A DNA stretch of 64,000 nucleotides from Desulfonatronum lacustre DSM 10312 (GTDB lineage Bacteria; Desulfobacterota; Desulfovibrionia; Desulfovibrionales; Desulfonatronaceae). Shown one piece after another: positions 8,153 to 19,314 of the stretch. Both the position numbers and the translations under genes were made by a program. Every line of letters begins with the position of its first letter. Position 1 is the stretch's first letter. The DNA is taken from positions 2,823,313 to 2,887,312 of the forward strand of contig NZ_KI912608.1 of NCBI RefSeq assembly GCF_000519265.1, in the 5' to 3' direction. Under the pieces are notes generated by a model, which worked only from the letters and a program-made list of their open reading frames with translations, had not been told where the DNA came from and made no database searches.

Positions 8153-8875
8153 ATGCCCCAGCAAAATACTCCCATGGACAGCCAGTTGATCGGCCACCAG
8201 CACCCCTTGAACATCCCGGATTTCGCCCTGGAACGGGGGGAACAGCGGTCCGTGACCTGGGCCGTGCCCTGGTCCGACCTGATGATGGTCATGTTTATTC
8301 TGTTCCTGGTGCTTTTCGTCTTTTCCCTGCGCGAAAAGGATCGGATGGTGATCGGCCATCGCACTCCGGCGAGCATCCAGACCGTTTCCTCCTCTCCGGC
8401 CCAATTGAACATGCTCCCGCTCTACGAGGCGCTCCGGGACCGCCTGCTCGGCCACGAGCGTTCCGTGAACATCGCTCTTCTGGACGACGCCTCCATCGTC
8501 ATTTCCCTGTTCGGCGAGAACCTTTTTCCGCCCCTGTCCCACGAGTTGGATTTTCGCTCCAGGCCCTTGCTGTCAAAAATCGGACACACGGTTGCCCTGG
8601 CCCAGGGCAACGTGGTGATCACCGGCTTTGCCGACGACGCCCGGACATCCTCGGAAGTGGCCGTCCCCTCCTCCGACGGTCGCGCCCGACACCCCGGCAC
8701 TTGGGAGGTCGCGGCTCTGCGGGCCGCCGCGGTGGCCGAACACTTCGTGCGGGAAACCGGCCTGAATCCGGACATGCTGATCATCCAGGCCACCGGAGCT
8801 GAACGCCCCCTGACGCCACGACTGTCCGGACGGGAGCATTTCCAACGCCGCGTGGAGATCCGCATCGAGCCCTGA
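8153..8875 (+). CDS. MotB-like OmpA-domain stator protein
   Basis: 240 aa from the ATG at 8153; an in-frame ATG at 8063 would add 30 residues of unremarkable sequence, and no strong ribosome site decides between them. One membrane helix (about residues 43-62) carries the motif PWSDLMMVMFILF with the aspartate that in MotB conducts protons. A C-terminal OmpA-like peptidoglycan-binding domain (about 130-240) has VVITGFADD and a QRRVEIRI end. A MotA-like gene follows 93 bases later. Together they should form an ion-driven stator; the motor served cannot be told here. Confidence 0.8.
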   Translation: MPQQNTPMDSQLIGHQHPLNIPDFALERGEQRSVTWAVPWSDLMMVMFILFLVLFVFSLREKDRMVIGHRTPASIQTVSSSPAQLNMLPLYEALRDRLLGHERSVNIALLDDASIVISLFGENLFPPLSHELDFRSRPLLSKIGHTVALAQGNVVITGFADDARTSSEVAVPSSDGRARHPGTWEVAALRAAAVAEHFVRETGLNPDMLIIQATGAERPLTPRLSGREHFQRRVEIRIEP

Positions 8876-8968
8876 TCGGCCCGGCACCTCGCCAACAAAC
8901 GTGACATCCAGTCCTCTTTAACCAGTCCTCTTCAACCAGCGCAAATCGCTCCGGCCAAGGAGTTCATC

Positions 8969-9820
8969 ATGAAAAGCAGAACCCTGATTACAGCGGCAAT
9001 ATGCTTCGCCGGCTTCATCGCCGTATTTTTCTTTTCCGGTCAGGCCCAGGTCTACTTCAACCTCACGGCCCTGCTCGTGGTGTTCACCGGAACCCTGGGT
9101 TCGGCGCTTCTGGGCAGCGGCCCGGACGGGCTGCGCCGGGCCTGGCGCTGCGTGCGTGCGGCCTATGCTGAAAACACGGTGCCGGAGCGAATCCTGGTCA
9201 AGGAACTGCTGCGCACGGCCCACGTCTACAAACGCACCCGTCGGCTCGCCCTGGAAGAAAACGCCCCGGACTACCCCCCGTTACGTCGCGGCGTGGAAAT
9301 GCTGGAAGACGGCTATACCGAGGCGGAGATTCGGGAGGTTTTTCAGGCCGAAGCCAAGGCCTTCGTGCAGTACCGGGAGGAAATGGAGCGCATTTTTCGA
9401 AACATGGCCATCTACGCCCCGTCCTTCGGCGTGGCCGGAAGCGTCATCGGGCTGGTGGGCATGCTGGTGGGGCTGGGGGACACGACGCTGATTCTGAAGA
9501 GCATCCCGGTCACACTGATCTCCACGCTCTACGGCATCGTCCTGGCCAACTTCCTGCTGCTGCCCCTGGCCGAAAAGCTCCGGGAGAACACCCGCGAGGA
9601 ACTGGCCCTGCGCCGCATCGTACTCGGCGGAATGGTGGGGATGATCCGGGGAACGGACTTCCTGAAGCTGCAAACCCTGCTTAACGCCATCACCACCAAG
9701 CACGGCGCCCAGGTGGACGGCCTCCAGGTCATCCGCGAAATCAAGGCCAACCTGTCCAGACCGACTCAGCCGACCGGGACAGGTCATCTGGAACTGGCTC
9801 CGGCGGTGAAGCGGCCTTGA
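8969..9820 (+). CDS. MotA/ExbB-like proton channel stator protein
   Basis: 283 aa with two N-terminal membrane helices, a cytoplasmic loop rich in charged residues (about 70-150) and two more helices containing APSFGVAGSVIGLVGMLVGL, the conserved proline-bearing MotA segment. It partners the upstream MotB-like gene. The order, MotB before MotA, is the reverse of the common motAB arrangement. The start has only a weak AAGGAG-like site. The C-terminal 50 residues beyond the last helix are cytoplasmic and unremarkable. Confidence 0.85.
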   Translation: MKSRTLITAAICFAGFIAVFFFSGQAQVYFNLTALLVVFTGTLGSALLGSGPDGLRRAWRCVRAAYAENTVPERILVKELLRTAHVYKRTRRLALEENAPDYPPLRRGVEMLEDGYTEAEIREVFQAEAKAFVQYREEMERIFRNMAIYAPSFGVAGSVIGLVGMLVGLGDTTLILKSIPVTLISTLYGIVLANFLLLPLAEKLRENTREELALRRIVLGGMVGMIRGTDFLKLQTLLNAITTKHGAQVDGLQVIREIKANLSRPTQPTGTGHLELAPAVKRP

Positions 9821-9901
9821 AACAGCTCAAGTGCTAATTTCCCGGAATTTTTGCTAAAAGCCAAGGCTTGGACGCTGTGCGAAAATTCTTGCTGGAGGCA
9901 A

Positions 9902-10321
9902 TTATGGTTTTGAGTTCGTTGGGTCGCATGGACTGTGGCGTTTCATCTCCTTGAGGCAGAAGTCCATCAGTTCGGCATAGCCGACCAGTTTTTCGTAAAT
10001 CCCCTTCGCCAGTCCCTCATGATAGGTGTGCGTCGTCAGGTTGCGGTCATCCACCATTTCCAGGCCGAACGTTGTTTTCTCGTCATCAAGCAGCCCCACT
10101 GCGCGCAATTCCCGCAAAACCTTTTTGGGCGAGGCCGCGTCAATGCCTTCCACCTCCAGCAGGTAGGATCGCCCGGCCTTCCAAACAGCCTCGAAGGTAT
10201 ACTCGAACCTTTGAATGGCCGCGTCCCGCTCAACCGTGTCCACTGGATTCCGTCCGATCAGCTCCGTCAGGGTGACCAGGGCCTTTTCAGCGGTTGCTAT
10301 GCGCCGTGGGTGGTTATCCAT
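9902..10321 (-). CDS. HEPN-domain protein (HI0074/HepT-like), toxin partner of a MNT pair
   Basis: 139 aa all-helical protein with the HEPN RNase motif R93-N-L-T-T-H98 (Rx4H) in DDRNLTTHTYHE. The family is annotated as nucleotidyltransferase substrate-binding; in characterised HEPN-MNT modules the HEPN partner is an RNase toxin that is AMPylated by the MNT antitoxin. Its start overlaps the upstream MNT gene by 25 bases, the normal arrangement. Activity here is inferred from motif and context. Confidence 0.85.
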   Translation of the reverse strand: MDNHPRRIATAEKALVTLTELIGRNPVDTVERDAAIQRFEYTFEAVWKAGRSYLLEVEGIDAASPKKVLRELRAVGLLDDEKTTFGLEMVDDRNLTTHTYHEGLAKGIYEKLVGYAELMDFCLKEMKRHSPCDPTNSKP

Positions 10322-10599
10322 AGCTTGCCGTCCTTCTTGACCTGTTCGTGGAAAGCAGCGGAAGTCGAGGACAAATCCACCACGTCAATAGGAAAGGGAA
10401 TGGTGCTTTCCTCCAGACGTTCCCGAAGCGAGGCCAATAGCCCTGCCGGAAGTTCTCGCAACGGCTCAATCCCCACATCGCAGTCCGAACCGTCCCGGAA
10501 CCTTCCTGTAGCCATGGAGCCAAAGAGATAGACCCTGGACGGGTGGCCCTGGAGGTGGTTCTGAAGAATTGAATGGAGTTGGTTGAGGTACGGGTTCAT
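10297..10599 (-). CDS. Minimal nucleotidyltransferase (MntA-like antitoxin)
   Basis: 100 aa from the ATG at 10599. The catalytic motif GSx10DxD is intact: G27 S28, then D39 and D41 in FGSMATGRFRDGSDCDVG. This is the motif used by MntA antitoxins to adenylylate HEPN toxins. An upstream in-frame start at 10785 would run into the neighbouring aminotransferase gene and adds arginine-rich sequence, so it was rejected. Its 3' end overlaps the HEPN gene by 25 bases. Confidence 0.85.
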   Translation of the reverse strand: MNPYLNQLHSILQNHLQGHPSRVYLFGSMATGRFRDGSDCDVGIEPLRELPAGLLASLRERLEESTIPFPIDVVDLSSTSAAFHEQVKKDGKLWITTHGA

Positions 10600-10715
10600 C
10601 TCTGATTTTCCCAGGCCAGGATGATCGTAAAAGAGTAGTGGTATCCGCAGCTCACAGCGAATCTTGGGATATAAAGATGCGACTACTCTCCAGAACCGCT
10701 TCCTTTCACCGTGCC

Positions 10716-11936
10716 TTACTTGAACTTCGCCGCGGCCCGCTTGAATCCTTCGGCGGAGCGGCGGATGACGGTTTCGTCCACGCAAAAGGCCAGGCGGAAG
10801 TAGCCGGGGGTGCCGAAGCCGCGGCCGGGGACGGCCAGGATCAGTTCTTCCTGGAGGGCCTGGACAAAGGCCACGTCGTCGCCGCCGGGGGCCTTGGGGA
10901 AGAAGTAGAACGCGCCCTGGGGCTTGAAAAAGGGGATGTTCGCGCCTTCCAGGACTTCAGCCATGGCCGTGCGTCGTTGGGCGTAGAGCTGTACGTCGAC
11001 CTGTGCGCCCAGGGCCTTTTGCATCAGGCGCTGTCCGATGGCCGGGGCGTTGACGAAGCCCAGGATGCGGTTGGTCAGGGTCAGACCGGCCAGCAGTTCC
11101 GCCTTGCCGGGCATGGTCGGATTGACCAGAGCGTAGCCGATGCGCTCGCCGGCCAGGGCCAGGCTCTTGGAAAAAGAGCTGACCACCACGGTGTGCGGGT
11201 ACAGGGGCAGGAGCGAGGGCACGGGATGGCCGTCAAAGGTCAGGAAGCGGTAGGGCTCGTCCGAAAGCAGATAGATGGTCCGCCCCGTTTCCCGGCTCTT
11301 GGACCGCAGCAGTTCGGCCAGGGCGTGCAGTTCGGATTGGGCGTAGACCCGTCCGGAAGGATTGTTCGGGGTGTTGATCAGCACGACGCGGGTCTTGGGG
11401 CCGACGGCCGCGGCCACGGCGTCCAGGTCCAGACTGAAATCGTCCGGGTTCGTGGGCACGGGGTGGAGCTTGCCGCCGTGATTTTCGGCGTAAAAGCCGT
11501 ATTCCACAAAGAACGGAGACGGACAGAGCACTTCATCCCCCGGCTCCAGAACGGCCCGGAAAAAGCTGTTCAGCGCCCCGGCCGCGCCGCAGGTCAGGAT
11601 CACGTCCTGATCCGAGACGGGTACGCCCTGTTCCTGGGACAGAAAGGCGGCCAGAGCGGCCCGGGCTTCGGGATACCCGGCGTTGGGCATGTATCCGAAG
11701 CGCTGGTCCCGGCGGGCCAAATCTTCCAGGGCCTCGAACACCGCGTCCGGCGGGGAGAGGTCCGGGTTGCCCAGGCTGAAGTCGCAGACCGCGTCCACGC
11801 CGTGCCGGGCCTTGAGTTCCGCGCCGGTCTCGAACATTTTGCGGATCCAGGAGGACCGTTGGAGATAAGCCTGGATTTGCGGAGCCAGGGCGCTGGACTC
11901 TGTTGTCGTCGCTTCGGGCATGCTGTTTTCCTCCAT
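10716..11936 (-). CDS. Class I/II aminotransferase (AspC-like)
   Basis: 406 aa, PLP-dependent fold type I. Motifs: NTPNNPSG around 188-195, SDEPYRFLTFDG after 225, and the PLP lysine K257 in SSFSKSLALAGERIGY. It resembles aspartate/alanine-type aminotransferases; the donor and acceptor cannot be fixed from sequence. It starts four bases after the stop of the sigma-54 activator gene on the same strand, so the two are probably one transcription unit. Its 3' end lies 116 bases from the MNT gene. Confidence 0.85.
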   Translation of the reverse strand: MEENSMPEATTTESSALAPQIQAYLQRSSWIRKMFETGAELKARHGVDAVCDFSLGNPDLSPPDAVFEALEDLARRDQRFGYMPNAGYPEARAALAAFLSQEQGVPVSDQDVILTCGAAGALNSFFRAVLEPGDEVLCPSPFFVEYGFYAENHGGKLHPVPTNPDDFSLDLDAVAAAVGPKTRVVLINTPNNPSGRVYAQSELHALAELLRSKSRETGRTIYLLSDEPYRFLTFDGHPVPSLLPLYPHTVVVSSFSKSLALAGERIGYALVNPTMPGKAELLAGLTLTNRILGFVNAPAIGQRLMQKALGAQVDVQLYAQRRTAMAEVLEGANIPFFKPQGAFYFFPKAPGGDDVAFVQALQEELILAVPGRGFGTPGYFRLAFCVDETVIRRSAEGFKRAAAKFK

Positions 11937-11940
11937 CCGT

Positions 11941-13458
11941 TCAGGGGACCTGGAGTCCCATTTTTCGATATTCGTTGAGTTTGTTGCGCAAGGTGCGCAC
12001 GGACACCCCCAGCAGCAGGGCCGCCTGGGTCCGATTGCCGGCGGTGTGGTCCAGGCTTTTGAAGATCAGTTGCCGTTCCACCTCGTGCAGCGGCAAAATC
12101 GGCCGCTGGGCGTCGGAAATGTCCAGAGTCGTCGCGTCCGAGGATCTGTCCACTCCGGCGGTTCCAGCATCTCCGACTTCGACTTCCATTTCGGTATCGT
12201 CCTCGTATTCGGCCTCGGCACTGGGCTCGCTTCGCGGCTCTTCAGCGCAAAAGCTCCTCAGGTCATTCCCGACGGCTTGCTCCTGCCAATCGCCGCTTTC
12301 ATCCAGAAGAAAGTGCCTCGGCTCAATGGCCGCGCCGCCGCAGAGCAGCGCGGCCCGTTCCATCAGGTTCTGGAGTTCGCGGACATTGCCCGGCCAGTCG
12401 TGTTCCGTGAGCCACTGGCGGGCTTCCGGGCTGATGCTGATATCGCCCAGGGAGTACATTTTGGCGAATCGGCCGACGAAAAAATCGGCCAAAAGCTGGA
12501 TGTCCTCCCCGCGTTCGCGCAAGGGCGGCAAACGCAAGGGGATGACGTTCAGACGGTAGTAGAGATCCTGGCGGAACTCCTTGGCCTCCACGGAAGCGGC
12601 CAGGTTACGGTTGGTGGTGGCCAGGACCCGCACGTCCACGGGAACCGTTTCGCTGCCGCCAACCCGGTCCAGTTCGCCTTCCTGCAAGACCCGGAGCAGC
12701 TTGGCCTGCAAGCCCAGGTCCATCTCCGAGATTTCATCCAAAAGAATCGTCCCGCCGTGGGCCAGCTCGAACTTGCCCAGCTTGCGGGTGATCGCCCCGG
12801 TGAAGGCCCCTTTTTCGTGGCCGAACAGTTCGCTTTCCAGAAGGTGTTCCGGCAGGGCCGCGCAGTTCACGGCAATAAAAGGCTGGGCCGAACGGTCGCT
12901 GAAGTTGTGCAGGAACCTGGCGAACATTTCCTTACCCGTTCCGGATTCGCCGGAAATCAGGATGGTCGCCTTGGAACGAGCTACCTGGCGGGCCAGGGCC
13001 AGGGCCCGCTTCATGGTGGGATGCCCGCCGATGATCGCGGTTTCCGGGTCGGACCGAGACGCATCAGGAGCTGATTTCTGGGCCTCTTTGGGCTTGGCCT
13101 CGGACGGAGCCGTGAGCAGGGTGCGAACCTTGTCCCAGAGCAGTGGCTCCAGCCAATAGTCCCTGGCCCCCAGATCCATGAACCGCTTGGCGTCCTCCGC
13201 CGAACCGTTGTCCGTGAAAATGATCACCGGCGGCATGGGTTCGCCGGCGTGTTGCATGGCTCGCAGCAGGTCCTCGGCTTGAAAGCCGGTCAGCCGGTCC
13301 CGGCAGAAGATCAGAATCGGCTGCTGGCGCTGGATGAACTTCAGTGCTCCGGGGATGGTTTCGGCCATTCCCACGTCCAGACCGGCGCGTTTGATGGGCT
13401 GAAAGAGCGGGGTGACCACGGAAGTGGGCGCCAAAAAGAGGATGCTCGCTACTGGCAT
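11941..13458 (-). CDS. Sigma-54-dependent transcriptional activator with degenerate receiver
   Basis: 505 aa. Order: receiver-like domain (1-115), AAA+ domain (about 142-370) with Walker A GESGTGKE at 170-177 and the sigma-54 contact loop GAFTGA at 217-222, and a C-terminal Fis-type helix-turn-helix ([21 protein letters not shown]). The receiver keeps an aspartate near 54 (CRDRL), but the usual KP near 105 is EP, so phosphorylation control may be lost. An acidic linker of about 60 residues precedes the DNA-binding domain. It is followed four bases later by an aminotransferase gene, a possible co-regulated partner. Confidence 0.9.
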   Translation of the reverse strand: MPVASILFLAPTSVVTPLFQPIKRAGLDVGMAETIPGALKFIQRQQPILIFCRDRLTGFQAEDLLRAMQHAGEPMPPVIIFTDNGSAEDAKRFMDLGARDYWLEPLLWDKVRTLLTAPSEAKPKEAQKSAPDASRSDPETAIIGGHPTMKRALALARQVARSKATILISGESGTGKEMFARFLHNFSDRSAQPFIAVNCAALPEHLLESELFGHEKGAFTGAITRKLGKFELAHGGTILLDEISEMDLGLQAKLLRVLQEGELDRVGGSETVPVDVRVLATTNRNLAASVEAKEFRQDLYYRLNVIPLRLPPLRERGEDIQLLADFFVGRFAKMYSLGDISISPEARQWLTEHDWPGNVRELQNLMERAALLCGGAAIEPRHFLLDESGDWQEQAVGNDLRSFCAEEPRSEPSAEAEYEDDTEMEVEVGDAGTAGVDRSSDATTLDISDAQRPILPLHEVERQLIFKSLDHTAGNRTQAALLLGVSVRTLRNKLNEYRKMGLQVP

Positions 13459-13586
13459 GGCTTCATCTAACTGGAAGACGATTGTTTTTCAATCGTTTCG
13501 TGTTGATGCTCCAGTGCAAAGCGGATATTTGACCAAAGACGGACGACGAATCGAACACGCACGGTATGAAGCCATGAGGAGGACGG

Positions 13587-14327
13587 ATGATTTCCCGAGA
13601 CACGATCCATGATTTCCCGAACGTCGAAGCAGCCTACGCCCATGCGGCCCGGCGCATCGCCACCGCGCTACGCGTGCCCGGCTCACAACGGATCACCATT
13701 GCTTTGAGCGGAGGGCGCTCGCCCATCAAGCTCTTCGAATTGCTCCGCTCCGGCTCCGAGGGCCTTTCCAAAGACATTCCCTGGGAGCGGGTGGTCGTCT
13801 GCTGGGTGGACGAGCGGTTTGTCCCCATGGATCACCCGGAGAGCAACTTTGGTTTGGCCCGGAAATGGCTGCTGTCCAGCCTGCCCATTCCCGAGGAGCA
13901 AATTTTCCCCATGCCCACGGACCGCCCCTCGCCGGAACAATCGGCCCAGGACTATGAACAGACCCTGCGTGGACTGTTCGCCTCGGAGGTGGAGTCAGCC
14001 GCCGCGAACTTCCCCCGCTTCGACCTCGTGCTCCTGGGCATGGGCCCGGACGGCCACGTGGCCTCCCTGTTTCCGGGCAAACCGGCCCTGGACGAGCGCA
14101 AGCGCTGGGTCACCCACGTGCCCGAGCCGGGCATGGAGCCGAACATCCCGCGCATCACCCTGACCCTGCCCGTGCTCAACCACGCCCGCTCCACCGTGGC
14201 CCTGGTCACCGGGAGCAAAAAACAGCCCGCGTTTCAGGAAGCCCTGACCAACCCCCGAAGCGCCCTCCCCGCGGCCCTGCTCGCCCCCCAGGGGGACATG
14301 GCCTGGGTGACCTGCTTCACGGACTGA
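13587..14327 (+). CDS. pgl: 6-phosphogluconolactonase
   Basis: 246 aa, the standard length. It hydrolyses 6-phosphogluconolactone in the oxidative pentose phosphate pathway. Family motifs seen: ALSGGRSP near residue 40, WVDERFVPMDHPESNFG, and LLGMGPDGHVASLFPG with the catalytic-region histidine. It is 177 bases upstream of isocitrate dehydrogenase on the same strand. No glucose-6-phosphate dehydrogenase is in the window, so the pathway link is family-based. The start at 13587 is preceded by GAGGAGG. Confidence 0.92.
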   Translation: MISRDTIHDFPNVEAAYAHAARRIATALRVPGSQRITIALSGGRSPIKLFELLRSGSEGLSKDIPWERVVVCWVDERFVPMDHPESNFGLARKWLLSSLPIPEEQIFPMPTDRPSPEQSAQDYEQTLRGLFASEVESAAANFPRFDLVLLGMGPDGHVASLFPGKPALDERKRWVTHVPEPGMEPNIPRITLTLPVLNHARSTVALVTGSKKQPAFQEALTNPRSALPAALLAPQGDMAWVTCFTD

Positions 14328-16751
<2,424 letters not shown>

Positions 16752-16773
16752 GCTTTTTTGAGCACAATCCTTG

Positions 16774-16821
16774 CATGGTTGAGGGTGCAGGCTGAACACG
16801 AAATGCCCACCCTCAACCATG
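16774..16821 (+). promoter_or_regulatory. 14-bp inverted repeat between icd and a DUF4258 gene
   Basis: CATGGTTGAGGGTG (16774-16787) pairs perfectly with CACCCTCAACCATG (16808-16821) across a 20-base loop. The right arm ends where the ribosome site GAAGGAGG of the next gene begins. No T-run follows, so a classic terminator is unlikely; an operator or a structure affecting translation is possible. Confidence 0.6.
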
Positions 16822-16833
16822 AAGGAGGCGCTC

Positions 16834-17181
16834 ATGCGACAGCCAACCCTCAACCGTCCCTCCCGACAGGACTCCCGCGCCCCTCAGGCATCCCGGGCCC
16901 CGCTGACCCGGCACGCCTGGCAGCGGATGACCGCCAGGGGCATCCCTTCCGACGCCGTGGAAGCCGCCTTGCAGTACGGGCGGATCGTCCACACCCGCGG
17001 CGCGGCCATCAGCGTCATCGGCCGCAAGGAAGTCGAGCAGTGCCACAAACACGGCATCAACCTCTCCGCCTACGAAGGCGTCCAGGTCGTCTGCTCCCCT
17101 GACGGGGCAGTGATGACCACCTACCGCAACCGGGATTTCCGTGGACTGCGCACACCAGGCCGCAAGAAGTCCCGGCGTTGA
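16834..17181 (+). CDS. DUF4258 domain protein
   Basis: 115 aa from the ATG at 16834, chosen because GAAGGAGG precedes it by five bases. After a basic, disordered N-terminus comes a domain with LTRHAWQRMTARGIP, a DAVEAALQYG helix and a C-terminal VVCSPDGAVMTTYRN strand, which resembles DUF4258, a small family often found next to XRE regulators and proposed to be RelE-fold. The end is very basic (RKKSRR). No antitoxin-like partner follows directly, so a toxin role is only a possibility. Confidence 0.65.
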   Translation: MRQPTLNRPSRQDSRAPQASRAPLTRHAWQRMTARGIPSDAVEAALQYGRIVHTRGAAISVIGRKEVEQCHKHGINLSAYEGVQVVCSPDGAVMTTYRNRDFRGLRTPGRKKSRR

Positions 17182-17218
17182 TTTGCGAAAGTGCATCCCG
17201 GCATGACAAGCCCCAGCT

Positions 17219-17495
17219 CTAGCCGAACCGGTAGTGCTTCCGGCGTCCTTGAAGATCTTCCACTGACAGGACATGCCCTGGGGAAACGTGATCAGATCGC
17301 CGGCCCGGATGCGCACGGGCCGGCCGCCGTCCGGCGTGACCTCCACCTCTCCCTCCAGCAGATAACACATTTCCCGCTCGTCATAGCTCCAGGGAAACTC
17401 CGAAGCCTCCTTGGTCCAGATCGCCAGGAACGAACCCCAAGCTGAGCAAGGTTTTCCTCGGTGGGATTGGACGTGACCAGAGTTTCAGATTCCAT
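17219..17495 (-). pseudogene. Cupin (DUF861-like) gene broken by two single-base deletions
   Basis: Reading from 17495, MESETLVTSNPTEENLAQLG continues to VRSW; the frame then shifts and resumes as IWTKEASEFPWSYDEREMCY and on through the cupin core LLEGEVEVTPDGG to KIFKD. A second shift restores RKHYRFG and a TAG at 17219-17221. Each break fits loss of one base. Family members encode the whole as one 90-residue protein. Two lesions argue for decay rather than one sequencing error. Confidence 0.8.
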
Positions 17496-17591
17496 GCGCG
17501 ACCACCTTTGGCTTGAGTGTTGTTCGCGTCGAGATAGCCATCAATCTTTGACGCGGCTAGGAATTTTTCGTAGTTTTTTGAAAAAACGGAG

Positions 17592-17918
17592 ATGACCATG
17601 GAAACCATATGTGAAGTCGCCACCATGACCACCAGGGGCCAGGTTACCCTTCCCAAAACAATCCGTCAGGCACTGGGGCTTGACGCTGGCACCAAGCTGT
17701 CTTTTACCCTTCGAGACAGTGAAATCATGGTTTCGCGTGTCGGGGCCGAAGAGCATAAGGATCCTGCAATCGGGGCATTTCTGCGCCTTCTGGAACAAGA
17801 CGTCGCCCAAGGGTGCAACATTTCAGGGCCATCAAAGGCACTCACCGCGAGCCTGATCGCGGCGCTTGAGCCTACGCAAGAATCCACGGGGAACATTTCC
17901 GGGGATGTGGCCCTGTAA
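17592..17918 (+). CDS. prlF: PrlF-type AbrB-fold antitoxin
   Basis: 108 aa. The N-terminal swapped-hairpin AbrB/MazE DNA-binding domain is seen in MTTRGQVTLPKTIRQALGLDAGTKL-like sequence (residues 12-36), followed by a toxin-binding tail with DPAIGAFLRLLEQDV. Its stop is immediately followed by the YhaV gene at 17919, the standard prlF-yhaV order. It should neutralise YhaV and repress the operon. An internal ATG two codons downstream is an alternative start. Confidence 0.88.
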   Translation: MTMETICEVATMTTRGQVTLPKTIRQALGLDAGTKLSFTLRDSEIMVSRVGAEEHKDPAIGAFLRLLEQDVAQGCNISGPSKALTASLIAALEPTQESTGNISGDVAL

Positions 17919-18380
17919 ATGCAGCGCCACGGATGGACCTTGCTCTTTCATGACTGCCTGCTCCGGCAACTGGAACGTCTTTCGAAAGCCTGTGAGCGGG
18001 CCAGGGCGGCGAACCCCACGGACTGGCAGGATAATGCCAACACCAAGCTTTTCCGCGCACTCTCACGGCTGATGCTGGAAACCATCCCAAGCGACCCAAG
18101 CCGCCCTGCCTACCGTCAGGGCACAACCCTGGGCAAGGCTCATCGCCACTGGCGCAGGGCCAAGATCGGCAGACGCTTTCGTCTGTTCTTCCGCTACGAC
18201 TCCACCGCGAAAATCATCGTCTATGCCTGGGTTAACGACGAAAAGACCATGCGGCAGGCCCATGGGAAAACCGACCCGTACGCTGTCTTTCAGAAGATGC
18301 TTGCCCAAGGCAATCCCCCCGATTCCTGGAACCAGCTCATCACCGATTCCAGGTCCGGCCGTCAATTCGATTTTGATTGA
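17919..18380 (+). CDS. yhaV: YhaV-type ribonuclease toxin
   Basis: 153 aa with typical YhaV features: the N-terminal GWTLLFHDCLLRQLERL, NTKLFRALSRLMLETIP, then HRHWRRAKIGRRFRLFFRYD and the C-terminal VYAWVNDEKTMR. YhaV is a RelE-superfamily mRNA interferase. The gene abuts prlF with no intergenic bases. The protein appears full length and intact. Confidence 0.9.
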   Translation: MQRHGWTLLFHDCLLRQLERLSKACERARAANPTDWQDNANTKLFRALSRLMLETIPSDPSRPAYRQGTTLGKAHRHWRRAKIGRRFRLFFRYDSTAKIIVYAWVNDEKTMRQAHGKTDPYAVFQKMLAQGNPPDSWNQLITDSRSGRQFDFD

Positions 18381-18404
18381 ATTGCATTGGAGTCATGGAA
18401 AAAG

Positions 18405-18752
18405 CTACTGCACCGGACCGCCGCCCCGGAACATGAAGTACACCGCGCCCACCAGGCACAGGGCGGCCCAGAGATAGTCCAGGCGCAGCGGCTCCTTCAT
18501 GTACACGAAGGCAAAAGCGGCGAACACGCTCAGGCTGATCACCTCCTGCATCACCCGTAACTGTCCCAGGGTGTAGAAGTTGATGCCGATGCGGTTGGCC
18601 GGAATCATCAGGGTGTATTCGAACAGGGCGATGCCCCAGCTGAACAGGATCGCCAGGACCAGAGGCTTGGCGGCCATGTGCTTGAGATGGCCGTACCAGG
18701 CGAAGGTCATGAATATGTTGGAGAAGAAGAGCAGGATGATGGGTTTGAGCAT
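18405..18752 (-). CDS. DUF486/DMT-family small membrane protein
   Basis: 115 aa with four predicted membrane helices, beginning LKPIILLFFSNIFMTFAWYGHLK and ending with LWAALCLVGAVYFMF, the signature of the DUF486 family, SMR-like small transporters. It lies 58 bases downstream of the GNAT gene on the same strand and could be the last gene of the KamA/ATP-grasp operon, perhaps exporting its product; that is inference. No function has been established for the family that I can name. Confidence 0.85.
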   Translation of the reverse strand: MLKPIILLFFSNIFMTFAWYGHLKHMAAKPLVLAILFSWGIALFEYTLMIPANRIGINFYTLGQLRVMQEVISLSVFAAFAFVYMKEPLRLDYLWAALCLVGAVYFMFRGGGPVQ

Positions 18753-18810
18753 GGCGGATGCTTCATGAAGGAAAGGGTCGAAGCCAGACCGATAGGTATT
18801 GGCCGACGGA

Positions 18811-19314
18811 TCAGACGCGGATCGCGGGGAGGGATTTGCAATAAATCAATTTGTCGTCCGCCGGAGCGTAAAAGTCCTTGAGCACGGCTACCTGGGCGTA
18901 GCCGCACCGTTCATAGAACCGCTGCGTGGGTTGGTAGAGCTCGCGGGAGGACGTCTCAATGTAGACCCTGGTTCCGCCCAGGGCCGGGATTTCGGCTTCG
19001 GTCGCCTGGATCAGGCGCCGACCCAGGCCGTGACCCTGGCGACGCGGATCGACGATGATCCAGTAGAGGTCAAAGCTGGAAATCGTGCAGGGAATGAGGC
19101 CGAAGCAGGCGTAGCCCAGAAGACCGTTCGCCGCGTCCTCGGCGAACAGAAAATGATACCCGCTGGCCGGGCCTTTGTTCAGGCGTTCCTCGGCCAGTTC
19201 CGCGGCCACGGCCACCTCCTCGGCGGTGAAGAAGCCCGTGGCCTCGGCCATGTGCGCAATGGCCGGGATGTCCGCGGCCCGGACCCCGCGGCGGAGCGTG
19301 ACGAGGTCGCTCAT
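18811..19314 (-). CDS. GNAT-family N-acetyltransferase
   Basis: 167 aa from the ATG at 19314, which has AAAGGAGG four bases upstream and overlaps the stop of the preceding ATP-grasp gene (ATGA). The acetyl-CoA binding motif is RRQGHGLGRRLIQATEAE; the C-terminal YIETSS, QRFYERCGY and VLKDFYAPADDKLIY follow the usual GNAT order. Acceptor unknown. It is shorter than AblB-type beta-lysine acetyltransferases, but its operon position after a KamA-like enzyme makes an amino acid or peptide acceptor likely. Confidence 0.88.
   Translation of the reverse strand: MSDLVTLRRGVRAADIPAIAHMAEATGFFTAEEVAVAAELAEERLNKGPASGYHFLFAEDAANGLLGYACFGLIPCTISSFDLYWIIVDPRRQGHGLGRRLIQATEAEIPALGGTRVYIETSSRELYQPTQRFYERCGYAQVAVLKDFYAPADDKLIYCKSLPAIRV

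Noticed and set aside
18811-19314. GNAT considered as AblB (beta-lysine acetyltransferase).
   Set aside because: It is about 100 residues shorter than AblB and lacks visible similarity beyond the acetyl-CoA fold.
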